The notes: a model not told the origin generated them from the letters alone. Shown: positions 45,435-57,376, numbered from the stretch's first letter. The stretch: DNA of 64,000 nt from Puccinia triticina (GCF_026914185.1 NC_070562.1:6324001-6388000), one strand, 5' to 3'. A program made the numbers and translations.

Positions 45435-46278
45435 TGTGAGTCTGTGTCTCTTGTGTGACAACAGGACACAAGGAAAATGGGGGGATTCTGGTTGGATTTC
45501 TTGGGATAAAGAAATACAAACAGAGAGAGAAGAAAGAAAGAGAGAAAGAGAAGATCAGGCCTAGACTTTAAGTCTTAATTAATTGATCTGGGCTATTCTC
45601 AACCTAGAAAAGTTGGATGCCAGCTGTGCAAGGCCAAGAAAGAGTGCAACAGCCTCCACTCACAACAAGGAAACGTTGGTGGGATTCAGAAGTAGGGTTA
45701 CTACTCTGCTCTGGTTTTGTAGGTCTTAACCAGAGATAACCTTTTGATCTTTTAAGATTGAAAGAGTTGAAGAAAAGAAGAAACAGTCAAGAGCAACAGA
45801 GTTTCACTCTGGATAAGCAAGGTTCAGTGAAAAGAGTCTACTTACTGTCAATATCCTAGGCGCCTGTGACGGTAGGTATACTGGGAGCGTGGTAGTCTCT
45901 TTGGTGGTGATCTTGGGTTATCTGGGGTGTGTTTCTGGTGTGCTGAAGTCTGTAGATCCTCCTCAGGCAAGGGGGATCCTGACTTCGAAAATTTTCACAG
46001 TTTGCTTATGTAATTACATATGTACATGTGGTTTGGCGCGCCTGGTAGCGCTGACACGTCACAACTGCGCATGCGCGCCACAACTCAAGAACTCAGGGAA
46101 GGAGTATAGTTACAAAGAATTGTTAAGTTGTAACTAGGGTTAAAATTGCATGAGGAAACAGAAAATGAAGTCAAAACAATGATATCTCTTAAGATGAAAA
46201 AGATATGAAGTAATTTCATATGTAATAAGTAGAAAAGAGGCAGACTTTAGGTCAGCTGTGTTGACTCTAAGGCTGACA
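45435..46278 (-). repeat. 3' LTR
   Basis: 844 bp, TG...CA bounded. Three mismatches to the 5' LTR are visible: two within its first 30 plus-strand bases and one near 45616. Confidence 0.95.
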
Positions 46279-46314
46279 TTCCCTGCCACCAAAAGGTTGG
46301 ATTTCTGTAGGAAA

Positions 46315-49300
46315 TTAAACCATAGGGGCAGACCTCTTCTCACTTCTGAACTTCCTTAGGAGGATAGCAGAGTCTGGAATGTCTTTCTCAAGGAGCCATT
46401 CATCATGATCAGCACTCAAGCCTTTGTATCTAGCTAAGTACATGATCACATCTCTGTTCTCCACTCTCAATCTTTTTTCTCTGAGGATCTTCTGTATCAC
46501 TTTATTCTGAGGGTTCTTATCCATGGGGGGAATGACAACTTTAACCTTCTGTCTCAGGGGGAACTTGTCTGGGTTGGGGTCTCTGTAAGGTTTCACTAAG
46601 CTGACAGGGAATGTAGGATGCTTCCTGCTGAATTCTTCAGTCAGTATCACTTCTACAGCATTCTTTCCATGTAAAGCTTTCACTAGGAATGGTCCAGCAA
46701 AGGAGTCTCTCATCTTCTTGGGGCCAGATAAGTTGTTGAAGTTTGCTGTGGATATCAGGACTTTATCACCAACTTTAAAGGATGGTTCTTTATGAGTCTT
46801 GTCCCATCTTTCTTTGTTATAAGATGTAGCTTCTGTTATGCATTGCTCAGCATGTTTTCTAGCTTTCTCAAAGATTTTTCCATAGGCAAGAGCAGTAGGA
46901 TGAATATCTACAGAGTCTTGTTTCAAGAAATTCCTGGGAAGGTTTGGCATCCAGCCTTTCTCCAGGATGGCAGGAGGTTTTCCAGTGGTTGAGTGTATAC
47001 TGGTGCAGTAGGCTAGCTCAAGAATTGGTAAAAGTGAGACCCAGTCATGGGTGTACCCATCATTGTCTTTGAACTCTAGTCCATAGGCACAAAATCTCCT
47101 GATCATATCTTCAAGTGTTTGGATCATTCTTTCAGCTAGACCATCAGTCTGGGTGTGGTAAGCAGTAGAGAAGGAGAGTTTTGTTCCTAGCATACTATGC
47201 AAGCCAGTCCAGAATTCAGATGTGAATTTTGGATCTCTGTCAGAGATGATGATTCTTGGGATACCAGTTCTAGGCATCACTCTGTTCCAAAACAGTATGG
47301 CAGTATCCATTGCAGAGTCATCCTTAAAGCAGGGCACAAATATTGGAGTCTTGGAGTATCTGTCTACTATTACCAGACAAGCATTGAAACTAGCAGCTCC
47401 TCCAGGAGATAAGGAAGTTACCCAATCCATATTGATCACCTCCCATGGCTTAGAAGGTTCTTCAATTTTCATGAGCAGTCCAAATCTCTTGCCTGTGGCT
47501 TTATTTGCTTTCTGGCACCTATCACAGGAAGAGCAGTATTCACCAGTGTCTTGTCTCCAATTAGCCCACCAGGCAGTGTCTGCTACTTTCTCTAAAGTCC
47601 TGTCTTCAGAAAGGTGACCAGAGTAGACACTGTCATGGCATTCATGCAAGATGGTGTTAATGCTGCTTTTGTCAGCTAGAACCAGCACAGAATTCTGTTT
47701 TTCTCTGAAGTAGATGAGGCCATCAAATAGAGAAAATCTTCCTTCATCATATAGCTTTCTCCAAGGTTCCTGTAGAGAGTTTTTCAGCTGGGAATCCTTG
47801 GCATCCTTCAGTAAAAGCTCAGACAAGATAGTAGTGTTCTTACCTTGTTGGTAACCTTCTCTTACTGAGTCAAAGAATTCATTCTTGAAGGTAGAGACAT
47901 GTATGCCCATGATGGGGAATCTATCTTCATCTTTATCTTCTGGGTCATAAGCAGGGTTACTTGGATCATTTGGTAAAGCCCATCTGCTAAGTCCATCAGC
48001 ATTCTTGTGAATATTCCCATCTCTGTGGATGATGGTCATATTGCCTCTGTATTCCTGAATGGCAATCTGCCACCTGAGCATATGTCTGTTGGGAGTTTTC
48101 ATGTTCAGAAGAGATCTCAAAGCTGTGCAGTCTGTTACAACATTAAAGACACTGCCATCCAAATAGTAATGGAGTTTTTCCAGGGCCCAAACCAGGCATA
48201 AGCATTCAAGTTGACTAGCACCATATCTTGTTTCACTGTCCTTCATGAGTTGTCTGGATATGAAGACAATGGGCCCTTCTTTTCTCACTCCATTAATGAC
48301 TTGGACTTGATGTAAAGCAGCACCTAGACCAGTCATACTAGCATCTACATATAGTGTGAAGGGATGGGCCCAGTCTGGGAATAGTAGCAAAGGTGCTGTG
48401 GTCAGTTTCTCCTTCAACAAGTTGTATGCCACTATCCTATGATGAGTCATCTCATATATGACATCTATCCTTGTGAGCTCAGTAAGAGGTTTTGCTATCT
48501 CAGCAAATTTCTCAATGTGCTGTCTGTAGTAACCAGCAAAACCAAGGAAAGATTGCATTTCTTTCCTGCTACTAGGCACAGGCTTTTGGAGGACAGCAGC
48601 TACTTTGTTCTGATCTATTCCTATAGCAATTCCAGAAACAAGATGGCCTAGAGCTTTGATATGGTCAAATCCAAAGTTACACTTCTTCAAGGAGATCTTC
48701 ATGTTCATATTGATGACAACTTTAAGTATCCTGTCTATCCTAGTAAGGTGTTCCTCCCAAGTATTGGACATAATGATAATGTCATCAATATAGATAATGA
48801 CCCATTTCTCATCAATTTCCTTTCTGAATTCAATGTCCATCATCCTCTGGAAATGAGATGGGGCATTCTTGATTCCAAAGGGCATCCTCAGGTATTCATA
48901 GATTCCTTTGTGCATAATAATCCTGAGCAGGTGTCTGGAATCTTCTGCAATGACATTCTGATGAAAACCTTTAAGCACATCCATGCTGGTCAGAAATTTT
49001 GCTTTGGCCAGGTTGTTCAGAGTTTCACTGATTTTTGGAATGAGATATCTGTCTGAAGCAGTGTAGGAGTTTAAGGCTCTGAAATCTCCTACCATTCTGG
49101 ACTTCCCATTGTGCCAGGCAATGATAACAGGAGTGGTAATCTCAACTACTTCATTATGGCCAACTTTCCTTAGAACATTCAGCTTTACTAGCTCTTCAAT
49201 ATGTTGCTCAAGAGCTTCTCTGCTTTTGGGGCTGGCAGGATAAGGAGGTCTTCTGAGGAGAGGGGGATAAGGCCTTTCAGTTGTCAGTTTGAGATGAACT

Positions 49301-51897
49301 TCATGACCTTTAATGGCACCAAGGGGCTGGTTAGTGTTAGAGAAAGCAAGTTTGTTATTATAGAGGACTTCAAACAGTTTCTCTTTCTGCTCAATGGTTA
49401 GCTTATCACTGAACTTGGCTTCACAGAGTTCCTCTGCAATAAATTGCTGGAGTTGAGGATGGGACTTCTTTACAGCAGAAATTTCATTGGAAGGACTCAT
49501 TTTTTCCAGATGATGAGACTTAAAACTGAATTTCTTCCTCTTGTTCTCATTTCCAATGGTAAAGAATCTCTCTTTGCTGTTTGTGATATCAAAACCATAA
49601 AGAGACATGTAATCATTTCCAAGGATAAGGTAGTTTATTCTTGCATTTTTCATGACTACAAATTCTGCCAGAATTCTAATGGAACCTTTAGTGTGAGGAA
49701 AAATTAGAGCCATTTCTATTATGCCCATTGGCTGTAATTGATCACTACAGCTGTGGAATTTAGCATGATTGATTGGCATGAGTTTGTTTTCTCATTCTGG
49801 TATTATAGAATCTAGTAGTTTGTTGCTGATGATTGAACAAGAAGCTCCACTATCAAGAAGGCATGAGTGTTCTCTGGATTCAATGAGGACAGTAGTGAGA
49901 TTAGCTTTTCCAGTGAGATGAGCTTTTCCTCTATCAGGCTTACATTTCATGAGTCTGGCATCTTCTATGTGGGAAGATTGACAGGATTTGTCCCAAGTCT
50001 GGGGTTGATGAGTCTCAGCTTGGATTTCAGCAATGGAGAATTCTTGATTTATCTCACATTCTACAGCATGAGTTCCAAAATCAAAGTCAACCAGAGGATC
50101 ATAGTTGCTACCATTCCCATTGTCCATAGCAAGTATCATGTGGTTGGTTCTATGATTTTCTTCTTCTTCATCTAGCTCAGATTCAGACTTTGGTTGCTCA
50201 CCTTGATCTTCTCCTTTGTCACTCTTGGTATCATCATCATCATCCATTCCCACATTGTTTATCCTGTTCTTTTTCTTAGGGCATTCTCTGGAGAAGTGGC
50301 CAGTTTGTTTGCAGAAATGACATATAAGTTTGTCCTTATCAGGTGCAGGGACAGGATTTCTTTTTGAGGAGGACTCAGTTGGCTTATCAGCTTTTTCAGG
50401 AGTAGGATTATTTCTCCATTGGGATCTGTTTGGAGCATTATAACTGTTTGTCACAGGCTTGTTTCTTTTCATTACTCTGTCTATGACTTCTTCAGCAATT
50501 ATAACCATGTCCTCAAAGCTCATTTCAGTAGCATCTCTCTTGTATCTGCTTTTAACAGCATGCTCAAGATTTGGGGGGCATTGCTTTAGGATCTTCTCAC
50601 AAATGAGATACTCACTGAGCTCAGGTTGATAGGCTTTCAGTCTTTCTCTTTGAGTACCAAACCATTTATGGATTCTTCTTCCATCATAAGTAAAGTGATC
50701 ACTTTCAAACTCCTGTTGCATTTTCCATTTCCAGTTCTCAGTACCAAATTTGTTTCTGATGGCATTCTTCCACCAAGCCCAAGATTTGTTCCCACACTTA
50801 TCTCTGATTCCAAGGTACCAGTTTCTAGCAGTGTCAGTCAAGATAATTGTCAGTCTACTAATTATCATATGGTCCAGCATTAAATAGTCCCTGACAAGGA
50901 TATCAGTGTTCTTGATCCATAGCTCATGGTTGTAAGGTAATTCTCCTGAGAACTTCTCCCAATCACTGTTTTTTGGTATGCCTTTCCACAGCTCTTTTCT
51001 CATATCAGGGTCAATTGGTCCATGATCAATGTAAGGGAATTCATCATTGAAAAATGGACTGTTATGATTGTTAGCTGGTTTGGAGAAGTTGGGTTTATCT
51101 GATTGGTGAGAGTCAGGTATAGGAGTATTATCCATGGCAGGAGGTGGTCTGGGGGAAGTAAAATGAGCAGGATTTCTCAGATTATCTTGGTGGTGTTGGC
51201 CCTCACTCTGAGCATTAAGCACTGGATTATTATAGTTGAGATGAGGAAGACAATCTCTATCAGCAGGTCCAATCAATTGCTCTAACTTGGTATTGGTACT
51301 ATTCACTACAGAAGAAATGTCACAGAGTCTCCTTTTGGTCTGCTCAAATCTATTGTGGCCATTAGATTGGAGGTCACTCATTTGATTTTCTAAAGAGGAA
51401 AGTTTGTGATACATTTTATCTTCCAATTCATCCAAATTCTTACCAAGTGAGTCCATATTGGAATGGTGTTGGGATTCATTTACTAGAATGAGGTCTTGTA
51501 CTCCTTCTAATTTCTCTTGAACACCTCCTAGCTTCTCTTCAAGGAGTTTTCTCAATTGTTCAAACTCATTGGAATTCACAGCAGGTCTCTCTTTGGCGCA
51601 GTCTCTCATTTGATTCAGGAATTGGTCAAGCAAATGGGGCATAAATTCCTCTCTAAAGATATCAATGATGGAAACATTGAGGACTTCTCTGAAGTTATGG
51701 ACACAAGATTCTAAAAGAGTACCAGGGATTGTTTCCACGGTTCCAGACAGTTCAGAAAGAAATTTAGAGAATAATGAATGTAATTTTTCTTCTAACAAAA
51801 TGGGACCATTGTTAGACAAATCATTGTTAAGATGACTAAGGAAAATTTCTCTGCTGGATTGGCTAGAAAGATTATCAAGATCTAAACTTAAACCCAT
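46315..51897 (-). pseudogene. gag-pol of the Ty3/gypsy element, one in-frame TGA
   Basis: From ATG 51897 (MGLSLDLDNLSSQ) the frame encodes a Gag with coiled-coil segments, a retrotransposon-gag domain (WYLGIRDKCGNKSWAWWKNA...YLICEKILKQCPPNLE) and a CCHC knuckle (CHFCKQTGHFSREC). The protease motif CLLDSGASCSII follows, then TGA at 49794-49792, after which the same frame continues: [15 protein letters not shown] ([31 protein letters not shown]), RNase H ([14 protein letters not shown]), integrase zinc finger ([12 protein letters not shown]...CSSCDRCQ), integrase core ([15 protein letters not shown], Glu in [13 protein letters not shown]) and a chromodomain ([20 protein letters not shown]) that would steer integration to marked chromatin. 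The TGA lies inside the protease domain, an unlikely recoding site, so it is probably a disabling mutation. The same frame stays open upstream to an ATG at 53106. Confidence 0.9.
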
Positions 51898-51911
51898 GGG
51901 AGAGGCTGAAC

Positions 51912-53669
51912 TTATTGGTGAAAACCTCTGCCTCTCCCTCTCCCTCTGCCGCGGCCTCTCCCGTTGGACCTGGTCAATCTCATCAAGAACTCCCCGACGT
52001 TGATGATCCTGTGGGTATTCCCCAAGGGAGGGTTCCAGTTCCTCCCGGATCCTCTCGAGCCGTGAAAATGGGATTGATGGTGGTAATTCCCGCGCTGACC
52101 TCCCCACTGTTGATAATGGGGTTGAGGTTGATGGTAATGCGCGTTGGGGCGCTGGTAGGGATGATGGCGCGGCACTTGGGTCCCATCTAGCTGTGTGGAA
52201 GCTGGTGGGAGTCTCGCCATTTGCTGTTGTTGCGGCGGGGGCGGGGGCGGCATTTGAAGAGCCTGATGGTCGTAGGGGGGTGGCATTGGCGCTTGTGGCA
52301 CGTAAGGGGGGGTAGGACCCTGGTAACCGGTCTCTTGCGCTTGGTGTCGCGAAGTTTGAGGCTCTGGTGTCGGCGTAGCTATCAGAGGTTGGTGGCCTTG
52401 GTGTGGGGCTAGGGCTAGGCCGGTGTTGGTCTGCGCGGTTATTATCGGCGGTGCTCTGCGCTCGGCGTCCAAAGTCTGCTGGTATAACGTCCTCTCCAGG
52501 GCGTTGAGGTCCTCTCTGGGGATCCAGTCCTGGCTGAGACGGATAGCTTCGTCTCTCCCAACCATCTCTTCTATCATCTCTTGCGTTGTAGCGGCTTGAG
52601 AGAGGAGGCGCCTCAGAGCTCGTGTGTTCTGCGTCTCCCGAGCGCGGACGTGCAGTTCGTATTGCTCGTTGAGGAGGTTGACTAGATCTAGGATCTCTTG
52701 ATCCTCCGGCGTGAGCTCCATTGGCCCGGAAGAATCTTGAGGAGCCTGGTTCTGAGTTGGGGGAACCAGGGACAGATCTGGCGGCGCTCCCGGTCGTAAA
52801 CCCTCTGGGTTGGTAGGCTGGGGGGAGGGATGAGATCTCATTTGCTCCCTCTCTACTGGTCGCGGTACTGGCGTCGACCTGTTCAAAGCTAGGGCCAGGG
52901 ACGTCTCCCTCGGATTGTACAGAGCTGGGGGAATGCCCGTGTCCGGCGGCAAAGGTTCCTCTTGAGGGAACGCGAGAAAATCCTTGTCCAACGGCGGTAA
53001 TGCCGACTCTAGCCCGTCGAAACCGTTCCTCTGCGGCTGGGCTGAGTTGGTAGCGGAGTCGTTGTTCTGCTGAGAGGTCCCTTCCATTTCTAAGATGGGG
53101 GGGCATTTTATTTACAAGTTGTAATTAGTTTTTTGTTGTTTTATTATTAGTATATCTATTTTTTTTTTTTTTATGTTTTATTTTTCAGAAATAAGGAAAT
53201 AAAAAATACCTGAAACCTTAGCTTTAGCGGACAGTCTGTGGCTTTTACGCGTAGTAGAAGAGACTTTCTTCTTTTTTTGTTTAGCTTTGGTTTTCGCGGG
53301 AGTTTCAGATGTCCAGTCGGCTATATTAACAGCGGCTGTGACTTTCTTGCGGCGGACTTTGGGATATGTAGTAGTAGCAATGGGTGTCCAAGATGTACTA
53401 CTAATTAGATTTCCGTTTTGCGGAGTAGCAATTATCCTATTTTTGTAATCTTCTTCTTCTTCGCTGTCCTACGCCGTTGCGAATTTTTGTACGGTCAATT
53501 GCGGCAATTGTAGTTCAGAAGGCAAGGAATCTTTTGAGCCTACTCCGATTTTTGATATCTCCTCTTGATCCAAAGGTATAGAGGAGTCAAGGGAGGATAA
53601 ATCCGACGAAGGAATAAATAGGTCCGCGGAAGAGTTGCAATTCTGCACTTTCACGGTTAGAGGGGACAT
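51912..53669 (-). CDS. ORF1 of the gypsy element, spliced, unknown function (one TAG)
   Basis: Exon 1 is 53669-53210 and exon 2 is 53089-51912; the 120-nt AT-rich intron (donor GTATTT, acceptor ATCTTAG) joins SAKAKV-S-E to MEGTSQQNND in frame, 545 codons. Exon 1 encodes a Ser/Asp-rich start, an acidic run (DSEEEED) and basic nuclear-signal-like clusters (KVRRKK, KQKKKKV). Exon 2 encodes a charged helical stretch (LTPEDQEILDLVNLLNEQYE), a Pro/Gln-rich region and an RG tail (GRGRGRGRGRGRG). One in-frame TAG (53471-53469) falls at codon 67. The ORF ends TAA 14 nt before the gag ATG. Exon 2 is GC-rich, unlike the rest of the element, and its third positions are mostly G or C in this frame but not in the overlapping gag frame, which favours this frame as coding. 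I do not recognise the protein. If exon 1 is not used, ATG 53087 gives 391 aa uninterrupted. Confidence 0.6.
53090..53209 (-). other. putative ORF1 intron containing the extended-gag ATG
   Basis: Bounded by GTATTT and TTAG, with a branch-like CTAAT about 45 nt from the end. Its last 17 nt include the ATG at 53106 that opens the frame continuous with gag-pol, so splicing removes that start. Confidence 0.5.
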
Positions 53670-53870
53670 AAAAAAAATTTTTCAAGGGTTCAGTTAGGGA
53701 TTTAACCAATATAGAACCAATTTGGGAAAGTTTTGAGAGAATTTTAGCGTTAGTAGTATATGTAAAAAGAATTTTTTTTTTTTTTGATTTAAACAGGATG
53801 ATCAGTCCTTGGCTTTTAAGCAGTCTAGAAGTATGAAAAAGGGAGGATATTTCCCGATGAGGCCCCCAAT

Positions 53871-54714
53871 TGTGAGCCTGTGTCTCTTGTGTTACAACAG
53901 GACACAAGGAAAATGGGGGGATTCTGGTTGGATTTCTTGGGATAAAGAAATACAAACAGAGAGAGAAGAAAGAAAGAGAGAAAGAGAAGATCAGGCCTAG
54001 ACTTTAAGTCTTAATTAATTGATCTGGGCTATTCTCAACCTAGAAAAGTTGGATGTCAGCTGTGCAAGGCCAAGAAAGAGTGCAACAGCCTCCACTCACA
54101 ACAAGGAAACGTTGGTGGGATTCAGAAGTAGGGTTACTACTCTGCTCTGGTTTTGTAGGTCTTAACCAGAGATAACCTTTTGATCTTTTAAGATTGAAAG
54201 AGTTGAAGAAAAGAAGAAACAGTCAAGAGCAACAGAGTTTCACTCTGGATAAGCAAGGTTCAGTGAAAAGAGTCTACTTACTGTCAATATCCTAGGCGCC
54301 TGTGACGGTAGGTATACTGGGAGCGTGGTAGTCTCTTTGGTGGTGATCTTGGGTTATCTGGGGTGTGTTTCTGGTGTGCTGAAGTCTGTAGATCCTCCTC
54401 AGGCAAGGGGGATCCTGACTTCGAAAATTTTCACAGTTTGCTTATGTAATTACATATGTACATGTGGTTTGGCGCGCCTGGTAGCGCTGACACGTCACAA
54501 CTGCGCATGCGCGCCACAACTCAAGAACTCAGGGAAGGAGTATAGTTACAAAGAATTGTTAAGTTGTAACTAGGGTTAAAATTGCATGAGGAAACAGAAA
54601 ATGAAGTCAAAACAATGATATCTCTTAAGATGAAAAAGATATGAAGTAATTTCATATGTAATAAGTAGAAAAGAGGCAGACTTTAGGTCAGCTGTGTTGA
54701 CTCTAAGGCTGACA
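53871..54714 (-). repeat. 5' LTR
   Basis: 844 bp, nearly identical to the 3' LTR; carries promoter and polyadenylation functions of the element. Confidence 0.95.
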
Positions 54715-54719
54715 CTAGC

Positions 54720-55927
54720 TATGGCATTCCCAGCTCTCCTACTTACCTTGAAGGTGTTTGGTTCGGCTTGGTTTGCTTTGGCACTTTGTCTGATGTTGAC
54801 GTGGCTAATGGAAGAGGAACAAGGTTTCAGCTCTTGCTTACTCCTCCTGTCTGGGAGTCGCATGCATATGCATGGACCTAGAGGATGCACGGACTCACTG
54901 CTCCCCCTCGCGGGGTTAGGGTTTCTTTCCCTGCGCTTCCTTTGACCTGGGGCAAGCCCTGAGTCTTGACATTTCTTGGAAGGGAGAAAAAAAATACAAA
55001 GTTGACAAAGCACTTTTTCAACTTGCGCAGGAATCCATTCCAAAAAAACCCAAAATGTCTGGTACACACCCGTAGTGTTGAGGCGGGCCTACCCGCCACA
55101 AGTGCCTCCCATATCTCGAGTGCCTGGAGCAAAGCCACAGGATTTCAATGATTGCTTGTGTCAGCCTGTGGGTAACTAACCGTGTCTGAGAGGGTTGTTA
55201 CTAGCAAGATGATGCTGTAAAGTGCCAAGGATGGGCCAATGGGTTCGTGGTAAGACCTGTAAAAGGTTTCACTCTATCAGTAATCTTGACTGAGAGGCTT
55301 GCTCAATGAAGGCACATCCAGATCAACACAAGGTGTTAATAGGCATCCAAGGAATTACTCAACTTGGGTTTGTGGTTTTACCTACAAAAAGGTAAGGGTA
55401 ATCAAGAGTTGATGTTATTCCTGAATTGAAAGATGGGTGAGAACGAAAGCACTGTTTAACTATAGTATGGGTTAAACTTTGCTGTAATAATATTCTGAGG
55501 GATAAACAGTCCTGGGGGGCGTATTTATGTAGAGAGGGAAAAGAGCAGGAGGGGATATGAGGCGCTGGGAGGCACTTCAGGACCAGGGGGGGAACTGAAA
55601 GCACTCAAGGGAAGCAGATCCTCATGAGGATCAACATTGGAAATGATCAGGGCAGTGTAATGATAAGTAATGATCCCAGATCAGTAGCTGTGTACACTAG
55701 CTGATCATTGGAATCAATGATTCCATTCAGTGCTCTTTGAATTGGATTACATCATTTATTGTTCATGTATTTATATCATAATCAATAGTTTATGTATGTA
55801 AGAAATGAGGTGTAACAGGGGATAAATGAGTGATACCTGGCTTGGGAGTGTTTCATGTGTACAGTAATGTTAAGGTATATTGTAATCTTACTGTTTGCAA
55901 GTAACTTAACTCTTATAACAACAATTA
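54720..55927. other. no gene; right flank of LTR element
   Basis: No supported coding region. Joined to 45434 across the retrotransposon it reads as one pre-insertion sequence, perhaps an older decayed repeat. Confidence 0.4.
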
Positions 55928-56545
55928 GAGATGGCCAGTGGGTACCCATCTGGCGGTACCCGGCACCTGCGGGCGGGTACCCCTCCCTGTCCTTGGGTAC
56001 CCCCCCCCCCCCCCCCCCCCCGCAGGTGCCGTGTACGGGTACGGGTCTGTGACATATGGCTGAAAAATAGCAAGTACCCGTGTCCAACACAGGTACCCGT
56101 TCAGGCACCCGACGCAGAGTTGACTCCGCCAAGTCCCGACTTGTCCCACATCAGACCCGACTGCACACACCCAATACCGTAAACAATACTGCTCTTGCCT
56201 CATCTGACTCATAATTGAGTCGCAACCATCCCCTGTAAGCTAACAATCTATCTGACAATCCAAGCCTTCCCCCCCTCACCGCAAGAAAGCTTCTAATTTG
56301 TGTGCTTCTACATCCAATACAGCTTGCTGCTCTTGCTCCCAGTTTCACTTCCTCTGAATCATAATTGGTTCACAGCCCCGGTAAGTCCACTTCTCACTTT
56401 TCTGGCCTCACCCCACCTCAATTGTTATGCCATTCACGGCGTGTATGGTGGACCCAATCAAGCATATGCGGATGGGACAACATGCAGGCTATTGTGATTA
56501 TTATCTCATGCTGAAATTTCCCAAATAAACCTGTTGGCTGACATT

Positions 56546-56553
56546 TATATAAG
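56546..56553 (+). promoter_or_regulatory. TATA box inside the TIR element
   Basis: TATATAAG about 60 bp upstream of the ATG at 56613. Confidence 0.5.
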
Positions 56554-56612
56554 AGTCTGGCCCATCCTCTGGCTCCGTGAATAGTGACACATTCTCACAG
56601 AGACCTCACACC

Positions 56613-56909
56613 ATGAAACAATCAAGCAAGAGATCACGCCAGACCTTGATTTCACCAACATCATCGCCTCAGGGACCGTCAGATGGTTGGACCAAAGCAA
56701 TACAATCTGATGTCGCTGATACCAATATCTTGGTTGAAAATGATGATTCCTCAGCTACCCGTACAAATGTCCCTTGGGCCAGCCATCCTAATACCAGTCG
56801 GGAACTCACTGATCATGAAGAGCTTGATAAGCTTTCTTCCACATCATTCATCTCACCGACTTTTATTAGAGCATCCTTACCGGTCGAGCTATGTTGGCGC
56901 GAGTTTTGA
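56613..56909 (+). pseudogene. element-encoded ORF interrupted by a MITE
   Basis: Starts MKQSSKRSRQTLISPTSSPQ, polar and Ser/Thr-rich, like the disordered N-terminus of many hAT-type transposases (weak resemblance only). The frame runs into the MITE at 56869; the last 14 codons come from the insert. With the insert and one TTA removed the frame stays open for about 30 further codons beyond 57125. No catalytic motif is left. Confidence 0.35.
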
Positions 56910-57124
56910 CTCGCAGCTGTTGCAAACTAACTTAGCGACAGCGATTCAGCCATATTGGTTCGGCTTGCGCGGGGTGGAGCTGAGTGGTGGGCGCGGGAAA
57001 TGGCAGTTAGCTGAAATTCAAGCTTCTCACTAATTTAGCTTGGGCTTAGCTACACCCGGTGTGGTTGAGATTGGTGGCTAAACTAGCTAATTTCGAGCTA
57101 AACTAGTCACCGGTAAGGATGCTC
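56869..57124. mobile_element. 256-bp PIF/Harbinger-type MITE
   Basis: Terminal repeats GAGCATCCTTACCGGT at both ends and exact TTA target duplications (56866-56868, 57125-57127), the hallmark of PIF/Harbinger elements. Nested inside the 55928-57376 element. Confidence 0.88.
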
Positions 57125-57376
57125 TTACAAATTTTTATCTACAAATGACAGACCATTGTGGATTCGATAATCCAAGGTTTTTTTTTTATGAGATATTGTT
57201 ATCCAATAACTAGTGGCTTTGAAATTGAAAAAAAACTGTAGTTGTGTAAAATATAGTGAGGGTACCGGCGGTACCTGTCCGCGGGTGTTGGCGGCGAGTC
57301 CGGGTACCTAAATTTTTACAAAATCATGGCGGGTACCCGGACACGCCGCGGGTACCCGGGTCCCCATGGCCATCTC

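Larger units (their letters stand above)
45435..54714 (-). mobile_element. complete Ty3/gypsy LTR retrotransposon with chromodomain and extra ORF1
   Basis: 9280 bp, transcribed from the minus strand. Two 844-bp LTRs (45435-46278 and 53871-54714) differ at only three positions by eye; each starts TGTCAGCC and ends CTCACA in element orientation. The 5-bp target duplication CTAGC is exact. In order from the 5' LTR: a roughly 200-bp leader beginning ATTGGGGGCCTCATCGGGAA (primer site not identified), spliced ORF1, gag with a CCHC knuckle, protease, RT, RNase H, integrase, chromodomain, then a purine-rich tract next to the 3' LTR. Near-identical LTRs mean recent insertion, but ORF1 and pol each have one in-frame stop. 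Confidence 0.95.
55928..57376. mobile_element. TIR element with TA target, GGGTACC-rich ends
   Basis: Ends GAGATGGCCA(G/T)GGG on the left and its inverse on the right, each flanked by TA. The subterminal 100 bp on both sides are packed with GGGTACCC and GCGGGTA units. A 22-base poly-C tract (56000-56021) is in the left end. It contains the promoter and ORF at 56546-56909 and a nested MITE (56869-57124). Confidence 0.72.
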
